The notes beneath the pieces were generated by a model. It did no database searches and was not told where the DNA came from. It was given only the letters and a program-made list of their open reading frames with translations. A stretch of DNA of 44,883 nt from a virus, in the IMG/VR virus record IMGVR_UViG_3300006922_000046, positions 1 through 44,883 of that record. One strand, given 5' to 3'. Every line of letters starts with the position of its first letter. Position 1 is the first letter of the stretch. Shown piece by piece: positions 7,589 to 16,137 of this stretch. Position numbers and translations under genes: made by a program.

Positions 7589-8584
7589 TTATTCAAATTC
7601 ACCATCTTTTATATTAGGTATACTAATTGTGTCATTATCAGTTGTTATGGTTTCAACATCTTCAATTTCCGTATCATCTTTTGGGTCTTTTATTGGTTTT
7701 ATATTAGACTCCTCTTCTTTACCATCATCTTTACCTTTAACTATTTTATCAACATCAGCATCTGTAAATCCATTTTTAAAACCTACTTTTTCTAAAGCCG
7801 CTTGAGTTTTAGGTCCGAAAGCACCATCATCAACTATACCTAACGCCAATTGAACTTTACCTATAACTTCTTTATTATAACAGTACATTTTATATGTTCC
7901 TGTACATTTTTTATATTTTGATTTACCACCTTTTTTTCCTTCACCATCTTCAGGTGTAGGTACTAAAACTTCATCACCATCCTTTTGTTCTTCAGGTGGA
8001 AGAGTTTCTTCGGTTCTCTCAATTATATCGACTATAGGTATCCAAACATATTTTCTCCAATCTGAATCTATATCTATATCACCGTCTAACGCGTTTAATA
8101 GACTATCACCTTGTCTTCTTTGATATTTTTTAGCCATCGCACAAAAATCAGGAAAAGTTTCCAAACCACTAAGAGCGGACCTAATACCCTCTTCATCGGT
8201 TCCCCACCCATCAATCGCATCAAAAATTTCATCGGCTATACCATTTAACTCACCATCTGACATTGTGGGTTTACCTGATTTTTCAGGTGTACAGTATTGA
8301 GTAATTGCTGTACTTATTTGACTATAAGCGTTACCTGAACCTTTAAATAAACCTACTAAAGCTCCTATCGCACCACCAATAACAGTACCAGGACCCGGGC
8401 CGAAAAACGAACCTATAGCCGCTCCCGTCGCAGCATATCCTGCACCTGAACCGACGGCATCTGTAAAGTTATCTTCTTCGAGTTCCTCAACATTTTCTGT
8501 TAAAGTTTTTTTATTATCGTATTTCATTAATAATAGAATCTTCTTTAAAGATTCGTTCCCTTCGTTTAAATTGTATTTCGACAT
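7589..8584 (-). CDS. Glycine-zipper, annexin-like and peptidoglycan-binding virion protein, 331 aa
   Basis: Four parts are visible. Residues 1-35 contain the tag-like segment LNEGNESLKKILLLM and then KKTLTEN. Residues about 45-85 form a glycine zipper (GAAIGSFFGPGP, GTVIGGAIGALVG) able to span a membrane. Residues about 105-170 (DGWGTDEEGIRSAL and onward) resemble an annexin-type repeat. Residues about 225-280 (KVQLALGIVDDGAFGPKTQ) form a PG_binding_1 domain. Together these suggest a particle protein that meets the cell wall and membrane during entry or lysis. A TATTTATA element lies 15 nt before the start. Confidence 0.65.
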   Translation of the reverse strand: MSKYNLNEGNESLKKILLLMKYDNKKTLTENVEELEEDNFTDAVGSGAGYAATGAAIGSFFGPGPGTVIGGAIGALVGLFKGSGNAYSQISTAITQYCTPEKSGKPTMSDGELNGIADEIFDAIDGWGTDEEGIRSALSGLETFPDFCAMAKKYQRRQGDSLLNALDGDIDIDSDWRKYVWIPIVDIIERTEETLPPEEQKDGDEVLVPTPEDGEGKKGGKSKYKKCTGTYKMYCYNKEVIGKVQLALGIVDDGAFGPKTQAALEKVGFKNGFTDADVDKIVKGKDDGKEEESNIKPIKDPKDDTEIEDVETITTDNDTISIPNIKDGEFE

Positions 8585-8599
8585 GTTAATTCTTTTTAA

Positions 8600-8607
8600 T
8601 ATAAATA
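8600..8607 (-). promoter_or_regulatory. TATTTATA late-type element
   Basis: TATTTATA on the minus strand, 15 nt before the ATG at 8584. Confidence 0.5.
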
Positions 8608-8614
8608 TGTTGTT

Positions 8615-8863
8615 TTATAGTAATGTATTACTTTTACCTCTTTTTATGGTATAACTATCTTTCCACTTAGTGTTACCTGTTTGATTAGCTGACCCTCTAA
8701 CTAAACCTGTATCCCATTTAGTTACCTGAGGGTAACCAGGACCGGGACCTGTAGATGTAGTTTCATCTTCATCAATTTCACCACTTTCAGATTTGTCAAA
8801 ATTAACAGAACTGAAAGTAAAGTTTTTCATTAGTGTAATCAAATTATCTACGTCTACTACCAT
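8615..8863 (-). CDS. Small hypothetical protein, 82 aa
   Basis: The N-terminus is hydrophobic-acidic, the middle is Glu/Asp- and Thr-rich with a GPGPGYPQ hinge, and the C-terminus is basic and polar. A TATTTATT element lies 6 nt before the ATG, and the gene belongs to the leftward run of late-type genes. No family recognised. Confidence 0.5.
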   Translation of the reverse strand: MVVDVDNLITLMKNFTFSSVNFDKSESGEIDEDETTSTGPGPGYPQVTKWDTGLVRGSANQTGNTKWKDSYTIKRGKSNTLL

Positions 8864-8869
8864 ATTACA

Positions 8870-8877
8870 AATAAATA
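8870..8877 (-). promoter_or_regulatory. TATTTATT late-type element
   Basis: TATTTATT on the minus strand, 6 nt before the ATG at 8863. Confidence 0.4.
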
Positions 8878-8907
8878 GTCTTTTTTTTAAAAAAAAATAT
8901 TACCAAA

Positions 8908-9231
8908 TCAAAAAAGTTCTGAGTTTGGTAAATTCTCGGGGTATATTAGATAGTATTGATTTAAGAATGTAATGACTTCATAATGATTGAACTCCGAATC
9001 ATTTTTATCAAATGTAATAGTTTCATCTTCATAATTTATTTCTTCTTCATAACCATCAAATAAATCTATATCTATCTCATCTTTTAACTTATACCCGAAT
9101 GTTTCAACTTCAGTTAAATCAATCTCATCAACTCTCATGAACTCATCCTCGTCCCCAACTAACTTAAACGAAACATCTAATGTATTTGAAATGTCATTTA
9201 TATAATATGACATTAATTCACTTACCTCCAT
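8908..9231 (-). CDS. Acidic hypothetical protein, 107 aa
   Basis: Rich in Asp and Glu (for example FDGYEEEINYEDETITF) with few basic residues, and no membrane segment. It starts 23 nt after the stop of the next upstream gene (9255) and probably shares its transcript. No family recognised. Confidence 0.5.
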   Translation of the reverse strand: MEVSELMSYYINDISNTLDVSFKLVGDEDEFMRVDEIDLTEVETFGYKLKDEIDIDLFDGYEEEINYEDETITFDKNDSEFNHYEVITFLNQYYLIYPENLPNSELF

Positions 9232-9254
9232 CTTTAATTGTAGGTTTTTATTAA

Positions 9255-9758
9255 TTAGTTATACTCACTAAAACGTTTAAACATATCTAATGATTCTTTA
9301 ATGCTTAATATAACAACTTCTTTATCTTCTTCATCTTCTAATTCATCGTCGTCAAAAAAACCACCATAATCCATATAATCGTATGGGTCACCTTCTTCAC
9401 TATCTTCAAAGTAGTCGTCCATATCTATGTCAACATCTTCATCACTTGTCCCATGTTCTAAATCATCCGGACCGTCACCAATCATATCTAATTGTTCATC
9501 AATAGGTTCTTCATCCGAAAACAGGCCAGTTGATTTTCCATCATGTTTCATCTCATTAATACCAACATTCTTATATTCAGTTACATCACCGTTATTATTA
9601 ACAGTAACACCCTTTTTATCGTTAGCAAAATCTTGAACATATAAAGGTTGTTCTTCCGGTTTTGCGTATTCTGTTACATACCCGTCATAAATTTCTTTAT
9701 GCTTATCTAATATGTTTTCTCTTTCGTCTTTAGTTATATTGAAAAAATATGCGTTCAT
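9255..9758 (-). CDS. Very acidic tag-bearing protein, 167 aa
   Basis: It opens with NITKDERENILDKHKE, one of the shared N-terminal tag segments of this window. The region from residue about 85 to 150 is almost entirely Asp/Glu with scattered Tyr and Gly, then a short normal C-terminus. Such composition fits a DNA-mimicking or scaffold-like particle component, but no family is recognised. A TATTTATA element lies 16 nt upstream of the ATG. Confidence 0.55.
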   Translation of the reverse strand: MNAYFFNITKDERENILDKHKEIYDGYVTEYAKPEEQPLYVQDFANDKKGVTVNNNGDVTEYKNVGINEMKHDGKSTGLFSDEEPIDEQLDMIGDGPDDLEHGTSDEDVDIDMDDYFEDSEEGDPYDYMDYGGFFDDDELEDEEDKEVVILSIKESLDMFKRFSEYN

Positions 9759-9774
9759 AATCGTTTGTTTTGTT

Positions 9775-9782
9775 TATAAATA
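9775..9782 (-). promoter_or_regulatory. TATTTATA late-type element
   Basis: TATTTATA on the minus strand, 16 nt before the ATG at 9758. Confidence 0.5.
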
Positions 9783-9788
9783 TGTCAT

Positions 9789-10400
9789 TTATGATAGAAT
9801 GTAAATATAATTTTGTAATATTTGTGATGAATATCTCTTTAGGTAATTATTTATGTTTCTATCTGTTAATTCCTTCCCCTCCTTTTGTAGTATAGACATA
9901 ACCCCATTTATCATATACATTTGTGATGTGTCGGCCATTTCAAGTAATTCGTCAAATTTTTCTTCATCAGGTATATGTTTATATTTAAATTCATGTTCTA
10001 TTCTGTTTTTACCTAACCACAATAAATCACTTGCTCCGTACATATTAACTATACCACTATCTCTAATTGTAATTAAATAATCCATTAAAAACTTCATATT
10101 GAACATTCTAAATGAGTCAGCCCTATTTTCTATTGCGTCTCTATGTATGTTATCTTCATTTAAAGATTTATCATTTTTCTCTTTAAAATCATCTTCCAAC
10201 ATCCAATAGTCAGCATCTGATAAAAGTGACAAGCTTGAACCATTATCCCACTTTATACCGTATTGAGGTACTCCGAAAACTTTTTGTTTAGATGTGACCG
10301 TACCAACATCACCTAACGACAACGACGTCTCATCTGACATAAGAATTAATGATACTCTATCCCCTGACTTTAATTCTGGATTTATTTTATTTTTTGACAT
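9789..10400 (-). CDS. DUF4314-like domain protein, 203 aa
   Basis: Residues about 5-70 (LKSGDRVSLILMSDE, GDVGTVTSKQ, YGIKWDNGSSLSLL, DADYWML) follow the SH3-like pattern of DUF4314: G-D-R-V, a GTV turn, then W-D-N-G-S. The rest is helical and unassigned. The Met at 10400 is chosen because a TATTTATA element lies 15 nt before it and upstream residues are leader read-through. It is divergent from the gene at 10446, with a 45-nt shared promoter region. Confidence 0.55.
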   Translation of the reverse strand: MSKNKINPELKSGDRVSLILMSDETSLSLGDVGTVTSKQKVFGVPQYGIKWDNGSSLSLLSDADYWMLEDDFKEKNDKSLNEDNIHRDAIENRADSFRMFNMKFLMDYLITIRDSGIVNMYGASDLLWLGKNRIEHEFKYKHIPDEEKFDELLEMADTSQMYMINGVMSILQKEGKELTDRNINNYLKRYSSQILQNYIYILS

Positions 10401-10415
10401 AGTATGATATTTACT

Positions 10416-10423
10416 TATAAATA
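10416..10423 (-). promoter_or_regulatory. TATTTATA late-type element in a divergent promoter region
   Basis: TATTTATA on the minus strand, 15 nt before the ATG at 10400. The 45 nt between the two divergent genes contain similar AT-rich words on both strands. Confidence 0.45.
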
Positions 10424-10445
10424 CTCTAAATATAAATAATAAGTT

Positions 10446-11078
10446 ATGAATGTTAATATTATAATAACAGAAGAACAAAAAAAAGTACTAATAAAAGAAT
10501 CTATTAAATCTAAAGTTGAGGACATAATTAAAAAAAATTATGAATTCACAAGTAAAATATTTTATGAGACTTTTAAAACTACCGGAGTTAATTTAGAATT
10601 TATGTTAACGTGGGGAGCTAGTATTGGTGGTTTTATGAAACCTATTAGTGATTTTTTAAAAACAAACCATTTAGAAATTTCCGATATGGATTTATCCTTA
10701 ATATTAACTAGTATAGTGGCTACTTTATATTTGGAGAATAAAGAAACCTTAAAATTGTTAATGAATAAACTTAACGATAATCATTTATATGATATTTTTT
10801 TAAAGGGGTTAAAAAAAACTGAAGAAATCAAATATACTTTTATAAAGTTTTTGGAGTCTTTGAATATAACTTTTAGTAAAGTTTCAAATATGTTAGCTTA
10901 TGCGTTCTTAGTACCAATTTTACCTATGTTATATAAAATTGAACAAGCCGGTTTTAATTCGTCGGAAATTAAAGAAATGGCGATTAGAATATCTTCTTTT
11001 GGTGTTATAACAGTTTCATCTATAGTAATTAGAGATATCCTATCTAAAATACTTAACAGATTTAAACCAAAGCAGTAA
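10446..11078 (+). CDS. Tag-bearing predicted membrane protein, 210 aa
   Basis: The N-terminus IIITEEQKKVLIKES is one of the shared ITE tag segments. Downstream hydrophobic stretches (LSLILTSIVATLYL, LAYAFLVPILPMLYKI, FGVITVSSIVI) suggest several membrane-associated helices. The last residues are basic. The 3' end overlaps the convergent cupin gene by 17 nt. No family recognised. Confidence 0.55.
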   Translation: MNVNIIITEEQKKVLIKESIKSKVEDIIKKNYEFTSKIFYETFKTTGVNLEFMLTWGASIGGFMKPISDFLKTNHLEISDMDLSLILTSIVATLYLENKETLKLLMNKLNDNHLYDIFLKGLKKTEEIKYTFIKFLESLNITFSKVSNMLAYAFLVPILPMLYKIEQAGFNSSEIKEMAIRISSFGVITVSSIVIRDILSKILNRFKPKQ

Positions 11079-11424
11079 TTTTTATTACTAACTTATCACT
11101 ACCACGTTTAACTCTATGGTAAACACCTTCAGGTATTATAAAACTATCACCATCATTCATTTTAACGGGTAATTCATTATCTAATTGGAGTTCCCACCCA
11201 TTACCTTCTATAATTTCAACTAAACGGTCTTCTTTATCTCTATGCCAAACAAGTTCTTCGGTTAATACGTCTTTATTAAATGTTCTAATTCTACTTTCCC
11301 CAACTATAGATTCTTCAAATGGGTGTTTATCAGATTCTAATACTTCCATATTATCGATAGATTCGATATCCATTGTATCAAGTTGTCGATTAATAATCTT
11401 CTTTAAAATTTTTATATCTTCCAT
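11062..11424 (-). CDS. Cupin-fold protein, 120 aa
   Basis: Residues about 65-118 (LVWHRDKEDRLVEIIEG, NDGDSFIIPEGVYHRV) match the two cupin motifs: His early in the first strand pair, then a P-x-G-x-x-H near the end. No catalytic role can be assigned. Its ATG overlaps the stop of the upstream DUF5872-like gene (TAATG), so the two are translated together. In that context it may be a particle or assembly component rather than a metabolic enzyme. Confidence 0.65.
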   Translation of the reverse strand: MEDIKILKKIINRQLDTMDIESIDNMEVLESDKHPFEESIVGESRIRTFNKDVLTEELVWHRDKEDRLVEIIEGNGWELQLDNELPVKMNDGDSFIIPEGVYHRVKRGSDKLVIKITALV

Positions 11425-11957
11425 TACCAAAATCTACCCGGGACATTCTTCCCAAAATCTTTATGTGCTCTACAAGCCCAATATCCGGCCTTGGTTTTAT
11501 CTTTTTTCTTATCACATCTATGTCTAGCCGCAAATGACTTTCTAGCTCCGGTATCGTTCCAATTAGCACTCATATCGGGTGAACCGTAAGAAACTTTTTT
11601 AATTTTACCTGTTGATGGGTTCTTAACGTAAACGTACCATTTTTTAGGCCCACCGGTTTTAGGTTTGTTTAAACTAACATCCTTACCTTTATACTCGGCC
11701 TCCGAAATCATTGGCACTTCTAAGTAAATTTCTTCACCTGTGGTTAATTTAACCTTTTTACCTAAATCACTCTCGACTATATTTAAGTCCTTTTCACTTA
11801 ACCTTATCACATTTTCATTATATAGTTCTCTAACCTCATTAATTAATTCAAAGAATTTATTAGAATTTGGTCTGAAAATATTCTCATTTAAAGATATTTT
11901 ATTTTTTAAATGGTAATCTAAATTATTAGATACCTTTTTGTTTTCAGTTAATTTCAT
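11424..11957 (-). CDS. DUF5872-like virion-associated protein with N-terminal LTE/LNE motifs, 177 aa
   Basis: It opens MKLTENKK and repeats the motif at KISLNEN, both matching the tag words of this window. Residues 105-177 (KKWYVYVKNPSTGKIKKV, SPDMSANWND, then a Cys/Lys-rich KAGYWACRAHKDFG and VPGRFW end) resemble the conserved C-terminal block of DUF5872-type proteins, which I know from marine phage genomes. A TATTTATT element lies 16 nt before the ATG. Function unknown, but a structural role is likely from context. Confidence 0.6.
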   Translation of the reverse strand: MKLTENKKVSNNLDYHLKNKISLNENIFRPNSNKFFELINEVRELYNENVIRLSEKDLNIVESDLGKKVKLTTGEEIYLEVPMISEAEYKGKDVSLNKPKTGGPKKWYVYVKNPSTGKIKKVSYGSPDMSANWNDTGARKSFAARHRCDKKKDKTKAGYWACRAHKDFGKNVPGRFW

Positions 11958-11973
11958 CGATTTAATGTTTATT

Positions 11974-11981
11974 AATAAATA
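11974..11981 (-). promoter_or_regulatory. TATTTATT late-type element
   Basis: TATTTATT on the minus strand, 16 nt before the ATG at 11957. Confidence 0.45.
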
Positions 11982-11994
11982 GTAGGTTTAATTT

Positions 11995-12966
11995 TTATAA
12001 ATTAAGTAGCATATCTATTAATTCTTGTTGAGGGAACATATCGAACTTAGTACTTCTACAGTTAGTGTGTGACCACAGACCTTTAGTGTTAGTACACATC
12101 GATACACTACACTCATCAAATGCCTTCGCACCTTTCTCCCTTACTAATTCAGGTAAACCTTTTCGTATATCAATACCATCTCTATCACCAATATACCTTA
12201 ATAATTTTTCTAATTCAGAAATTTGTTTATCACTGTACTTATGCCAATATTTAAAACCTCTAAATTTCTCATCTAACTCAACCACTTGACTTGGGTGAGC
12301 CTCGGTGCCCACATAAGTGTAAAACTTACCGGGCGTCCTTTTAATCCATGTCCTATTACCGTTAATTCTTTTATAATAACCACCTTCGGTTAAGTACCCA
12401 AAGTTATTAACTTCAATACCAACAGAACCTCTATGCATTATATTGTTACCAATACCTAAATGCCAACCATAACCACCTTCTGGAAACGCCTGTACAGTAA
12501 CCCCATCATATTCATTATCATTATTTGTTATTTTCTGACCACCTAAAACAAATTCTGTAGCAACTCTACCTCTACTATCTCTCGACCAATGTTTAATTGT
12601 ATTATAAGGATTGTTCCACCCTGCGGTATGGTGTATGAAAATCCATTGTTTCTCTTCATTTGTTGTATAATATTCGTTCTTTGGCATATATGACTTTTCA
12701 ATCACTATATCAAAGTCTTCCGGTACAACCGGTTCTTCCATTTCATCTGTAGTAATTATCCCTAACTGATACGCTTTGTCCCACGTATTTTTACCCACAA
12801 TACCATCAGCGACTAAACCATTAACTCTTTGAAATTCTACTGTTGATTTATGTGTTAAATTACCAAAGTCCTCATCAACTTTATAATTATATAATTGTAA
12901 ATTTTTTAAAAATTCTTGCCAATAAGACACTATTAAACCTTTACTACCTTTCTTTATCGTTTCCAT
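11995..12966 (-). CDS. Endolysin: peptidoglycan-binding domain plus N-acetylmuramoyl-L-alanine amidase
   Basis: Residues about 5-65 form a PG_binding_1 domain (VSYWQEFLKNL, STVEFQRVNGLVADGIVG). Residues about 105-315 form an Amidase_2 domain that cleaves the bond between MurNAc and L-Ala of peptidoglycan. IFIHHTAGW holds zinc ligand His112 or His113, SVGIEVNNFG the conserved Glu region, and WSHTNCRSTKFDMFP the second zinc His and a K-x-D end where T7 lysozyme has K-x-C. No signal peptide is visible, so release should depend on a holin. A TATTTATA element lies 15 nt upstream. Confidence 0.85.
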   Translation of the reverse strand: METIKKGSKGLIVSYWQEFLKNLQLYNYKVDEDFGNLTHKSTVEFQRVNGLVADGIVGKNTWDKAYQLGIITTDEMEEPVVPEDFDIVIEKSYMPKNEYYTTNEEKQWIFIHHTAGWNNPYNTIKHWSRDSRGRVATEFVLGGQKITNNDNEYDGVTVQAFPEGGYGWHLGIGNNIMHRGSVGIEVNNFGYLTEGGYYKRINGNRTWIKRTPGKFYTYVGTEAHPSQVVELDEKFRGFKYWHKYSDKQISELEKLLRYIGDRDGIDIRKGLPELVREKGAKAFDECSVSMCTNTKGLWSHTNCRSTKFDMFPQQELIDMLLNL

Positions 12967-12981
12967 AATTTATATTTTTAA

Positions 12982-12989
12982 TATAAATA
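12982..12989 (-). promoter_or_regulatory. TATTTATA late-type element
   Basis: TATTTATA on the minus strand, 15 nt before the endolysin ATG. Confidence 0.5.
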
Positions 12990-13055
12990 TTTAGTTATTA
13001 CTTAAAATTAACATTTACATATTACACTTAAAAGATTTATTTTGTGATACACATA

Positions 13056-13063
13056 TATTTATA
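13056..13063 (+). promoter_or_regulatory. TATTTATA late-type element
   Basis: TATTTATA on the plus strand, 13 nt before the ATG at 13077. With 12982-12989 it forms a divergent pair. Confidence 0.5.
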
Positions 13064-13076
13064 ATAAAAAAAGAAC

Positions 13077-13397
13077 ATGATTATAGCGGAGATAACACCA
13101 ACGGCACAACAAATAATAACCTATACACCATTTAGTTCGGAAACGGTGTCCTTAACTCATATGACGGTATGGTGTAGGAATTACACACCGGGAAGTGACG
13201 ATAATATCTTCACAACACAATTCGGTGTACCAGTACTTAATACGGAAGGTGAAATGATAGATATTACAATAGGTGCTCAAGAAGGAGTCAAACTAACACA
13301 AGCAGAGTTATCAACATGGGGAGCTAATGACGAATCTTTATATAATATAGTTGCAAATAAGTTAGGTCTTACGATAACATCCTTTACAATTACATAA
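13077..13397 (+). CDS. Small hypothetical protein, 106 aa, probably structural
   Basis: Thr/Ile-rich, beta-type composition (IIAEITPTAQQIITYTPF at the start, LTITSFTIT at the end), with no charged tail or membrane span. It has its own late-type element and its own terminator, so it is a single-gene transcript and possibly highly expressed. No family recognised. Short beta-rich proteins of this kind are often head decorations or tail parts, which is an inference only. Confidence 0.55.
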   Translation: MIIAEITPTAQQIITYTPFSSETVSLTHMTVWCRNYTPGSDDNIFTTQFGVPVLNTEGEMIDITIGAQEGVKLTQAELSTWGANDESLYNIVANKLGLTITSFTIT

Positions 13398-13425
13398 TTT
13401 GTCATTTTGACAGTATTTTTTTACT

Positions 13426-13454
13426 AAACCTGACTTTGTGTCAGGTTTTTTTAT
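13426..13454 (+). terminator. Rho-independent terminator
   Basis: A 9-bp stem (AAACCTGAC/GTCAGGTTT) with a 5-nt loop, followed by a T tract. It ends the 13077 gene. Confidence 0.8.
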
Positions 13455-13476
13455 TTGGTATAATTTTGTTAGTATA

Positions 13477-13508
13477 CTTGATGTAATAAAATAAAATGCA
13501 TATACTTT
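13477..13508 (+). promoter_or_regulatory. Host-type promoter TTG-N20-TATACTTT (dnaK)
   Basis: TTG at 13478-13480 and TATACTTT at 13501-13508, 20 nt apart. This is close to the Bacteroidetes consensus, 18 nt before the dnaK ATG. Confidence 0.55.
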
Positions 13509-13526
13509 AACAAAATTAAAAACATT

Positions 13527-15401
13527 ATGGGAAAAATTATTGGAATTGATTTAGGCACAACAAACTCTTGTGTATCAGTTATGGAAGGTTCAGAACCTAT
13601 CGTAATACCTAACTCTGAGGGGAAAAGAACCACCCCTTCTATAGTCGCCTTTCTTGAAAACGAAGGTGATAGAAAAATTGGGGACCCGGCTAAACGACAG
13701 TCTGTTATGAATCCGGAAAAGACAATTTATTCAATCAAAAGATTTATGGGTTCGAGTTACGACGAATCTAAAAGTGAAATTGGTAAAATGTCTTATAAAA
13801 TTTCTAAAGGGGATAATAACTCACCTAGAGTTAATATCTCAGATAGAAGATACTCACCACAAGAAATTTCGGCGATGGTACTTCAAAAAATGAAAAAAAC
13901 CGCTGAAGAATATTTGGGTGAGAGTGTAACTGAAGCCGTTATAACGGTTCCGGCATACTTCAACGATTCTCAAAGACAAGCTACTAAAGAAGCGGGTGAA
14001 ATTGCAGGATTAAACGTTAAACGTATAATCAACGAACCAACTGCCGCAGCATTAGCTTACGGTATGGATAAAAAAGGTGGTGACAAAGTTATTGCCGTGT
14101 TTGATTGTGGTGGAGGAACTCACGATGTATCAATACTTGATTTAGGTGACGGGGTGTTTGAGGTACTATCAACAGACGGGGACACACACTTAGGTGGTGA
14201 CGATTTTGACAATATTATTATCGACTTCTTAAAATCGGAATATAAAAATCAAAATGGTTTCGACTTATCTAATGACCCGGTCGCAATTCAAAGATTACGT
14301 GATTCAGCTGAAAAGGCTAAGATTGAACTTTCATCAAGTCCTGAAACTGAGATTAATCTACCTTACTTAAGTGCTGATTCAACAGGTCCTAAACATTTAG
14401 TAACAAAGTTAACAAGAGCTAAATTCGAACAATTAACTGACTTACTAATTAAACGAACCATAGAACCTTGTAAAACCGCTATGAAAAGTGCTAATCTTAA
14501 AGTTAGTGATATTGATGAGGTAATTTTAGTTGGTGGTACCACAAGAATTCCAGCAATTCAAAAAGCGGTAAAAGATTTCTTTGGTAAGGAACCTTCAAAA
14601 GGTGTTAATCCGGACGAAGTAGTTGCTTTAGGGGCGGCAATACAGGGTGGAGTATTAAGTGGTGACATTAACGACGTCCTATTGTTAGACGTTACACCAT
14701 TATCATTAGGTATTGAAACTATGGGTGGAGTATTCACAAAGTTAATCGAGTCTAATACCACAATACCAAGTAAAAAGTCTCAAATCTTCTCAACTGCAGT
14801 TGATAATCAACCAACTGTGGAAATTCATGTTTTACAAGGTGAAAGAGCAATGTCGAAAGATAATAAAACGATTGGACGTTTCCACTTAGACGGTTTACCA
14901 CCTTCTCAAAGAGGTATACCACAAATCGAAGTAACATTCGATATTGACGCGAACGGAATTATAAACGTATCGGCAGTGGATAAGGGTACTAATAAAACTC
15001 AATCAATTCGTATTGAATCTTCATCAGGTTTATCTAAAGAAGAAATTGAGAGAATGAAATCGGAAGCTGAAGAAAATGCCGAATCTGACAATAAAATGAA
15101 GGAAGAAATTGAAACATTAAATTCAGCAGATAACTTAATTTTCCAAAGTAAAAAAAGTATGGAAGAAATGGGTGATAAAATATCTGAAGATGACAAAGAG
15201 GAATTGAATGGTCTGATTGAAAAACTAAAAGATTCTCATTCTAAAAAAGAAATGGAGAATATTAAAACGTATATGGATGACCTAAATTCTAAATTTCAAT
15301 CTATAAGTCAAAAGATGTATGAAAGTACGTCTGACGATGTACCCGAAGGTGACGGAATCGATGTGGAAGCATCAGATGTTGAGTTTGAGGAAGTTAAGTA
15401 A
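13527..15401 (+). CDS. dnaK: DnaK (Hsp70) molecular chaperone, 624 aa
   Basis: A full-length Hsp70. [17 protein letters not shown] is phosphate loop 1, followed by [12 protein letters not shown], phosphate loop 2 ([11 protein letters not shown], where most DnaK have LGGGTFD), and [13 protein letters not shown]. The substrate-binding beta domain starts with [17 protein letters not shown], and the lid is helical. The C-terminus ends DVEFEEVK, without the extra charged residues of E. coli DnaK. It is an ATP-driven folding chaperone in the cytoplasm. No dnaJ or grpE is in this window, so it would need host or distant phage partners. It stands alone between two terminators with its own host-type promoter. 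Confidence 0.95.
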   Translation: MGKIIGIDLGTTNSCVSVMEGSEPIVIPNSEGKRTTPSIVAFLENEGDRKIGDPAKRQSVMNPEKTIYSIKRFMGSSYDESKSEIGKMSYKISKGDNNSPRVNISDRRYSPQEISAMVLQKMKKTAEEYLGESVTEAVITVPAYFNDSQRQATKEAGEIAGLNVKRIINEPTAAALAYGMDKKGGDKVIAVFDCGGGTHDVSILDLGDGVFEVLSTDGDTHLGGDDFDNIIIDFLKSEYKNQNGFDLSNDPVAIQRLRDSAEKAKIELSSSPETEINLPYLSADSTGPKHLVTKLTRAKFEQLTDLLIKRTIEPCKTAMKSANLKVSDIDEVILVGGTTRIPAIQKAVKDFFGKEPSKGVNPDEVVALGAAIQGGVLSGDINDVLLLDVTPLSLGIETMGGVFTKLIESNTTIPSKKSQIFSTAVDNQPTVEIHVLQGERAMSKDNKTIGRFHLDGLPPSQRGIPQIEVTFDIDANGIINVSAVDKGTNKTQSIRIESSSGLSKEEIERMKSEAEENAESDNKMKEEIETLNSADNLIFQSKKSMEEMGDKISEDDKEELNGLIEKLKDSHSKKEMENIKTYMDDLNSKFQSISQKMYESTSDDVPEGDGIDVEASDVEFEEVK

Positions 15402-15406
15402 TTTTT

Positions 15407-15436
15407 AATCCGGAATGTAATGTTCCGGATTTTTTT
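15407..15436 (+). terminator. Rho-independent terminator of dnaK
   Basis: A 9-bp perfect stem (AATCCGGAA/TTCCGGATT) and T tract, beginning 6 nt after the dnaK stop. Confidence 0.85.
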
Positions 15437-15478
15437 ATTCATTTGGGTCACATTAAAAAATATTTTACATTTTTGTCG

Positions 15479-15486
15479 TATTTATA
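15479..15486 (+). promoter_or_regulatory. TATTTATA late-type element
   Basis: TATTTATA on the plus strand, 19 nt before the ATG at 15506. Confidence 0.5.
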
Positions 15487-15505
15487 GTAAATTAATATTA
15501 TTATT

Positions 15506-15997
15506 ATGAAGATAAAAATACAAGAAGGAAAGTTTAATAAAATTGTGGACCATCTTTTAAAAGAAGAAAAAACTTCAAACAAAAAAGAAAGATGTGTATC
15601 AACCAATGTCGTTTCATTAAATGATATCGTTGGACCACAAAATGACTATCAAAACTATACTTCAGATTTATATAAAAGAAGTGGGGGGATTAATGGTATT
15701 GCCGATACTTTAGATATATTAAAAACACTGAGGTTACACCCTGAAATTAAAGATGGGGGTGAGCACTTATCTTATGAGTTAATGAATAATTTAAATAATT
15801 TCAGAGGTAGAAATTACTTTGATGAAACAAATAGAAATTGTCTTAAATCGATGGATAAAGTAATAGAGTTATACCGTGAAAACGAACATGGTGAAGACTT
15901 AGTTAAAGATATACAAAAAGTATTGGGACATATTGACCCATCACCAAGAGCTAAAGAGTACCTTAAAAGGTGTCAAGTTTTAATAAGAGAGAAATAA
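15506..15997 (+). CDS. Tag-bearing hypothetical protein, 163 aa
   Basis: The N-terminus KIKIQEGKFNKIVDHLLKEE fits the shared tag pattern, with IQE in the place of ITE. The rest is mostly helical and charged, with three Cys spread through it; no family is recognised. Its stop overlaps the start of a 27-residue Cys-rich peptide (TAATG), so the two are coupled. A late-type element precedes it. Confidence 0.55.
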   Translation: MKIKIQEGKFNKIVDHLLKEEKTSNKKERCVSTNVVSLNDIVGPQNDYQNYTSDLYKRSGGINGIADTLDILKTLRLHPEIKDGGEHLSYELMNNLNNFRGRNYFDETNRNCLKSMDKVIELYRENEHGEDLVKDIQKVLGHIDPSPRAKEYLKRCQVLIREK

Positions 15998-16080
15998 TGA
16001 TTAATAAGAATTGTACTTGTAACGAAAATTGTCTAACAGAAGAGTGTTCTTGCACTAACTGTGAATGTCAAATGAAATAA
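15997..16080 (+). CDS. Cys-rich microprotein, 27 aa (metallothionein-like)
   Basis: Seven Cys in 27 residues, at 6, 8, 12, 17, 19, 22 and 24, in C-x-C, C-x3-C, C-x-C, C-x2-C and C-x-C spacing. This pattern fits binding of Zn, Cd or Cu ions or an Fe-S cluster, as in metallothioneins, but no named family matches. The start ATG overlaps the stop of the preceding gene (TAATG), strong evidence that the frame is translated. Two hairpins follow at once, so it ends the transcript. Confidence 0.6.
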   Translation: MINKNCTCNENCLTEECSCTNCECQMK

Positions 16081-16110
16081 CACCCTTTTTTTTTTAAGGG
16101 GATTTAGGAC

Positions 16111-16129
16111 CGTTACCGTTGGGGTAACG
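16111..16129 (+). other. Hairpin preceding the terminator
   Basis: A 7-bp stem (CGTTACC/GGTAACG) with a 5-nt loop (GTTGG) and no T tract. It stands between the microprotein stop and the terminator and may protect the mRNA end. Confidence 0.45.
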
Positions 16130-16137
16130 AATTTAAA

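Noticed and set aside
12065-12289. Plus-strand open frame inside the endolysin
   Set aside because: It is antisense to the amidase domain, whose zinc-ligand motifs are clear.
14558-15196. Minus-strand open frames inside dnaK
   Set aside because: Antisense shadows of a full-length, well-conserved Hsp70.
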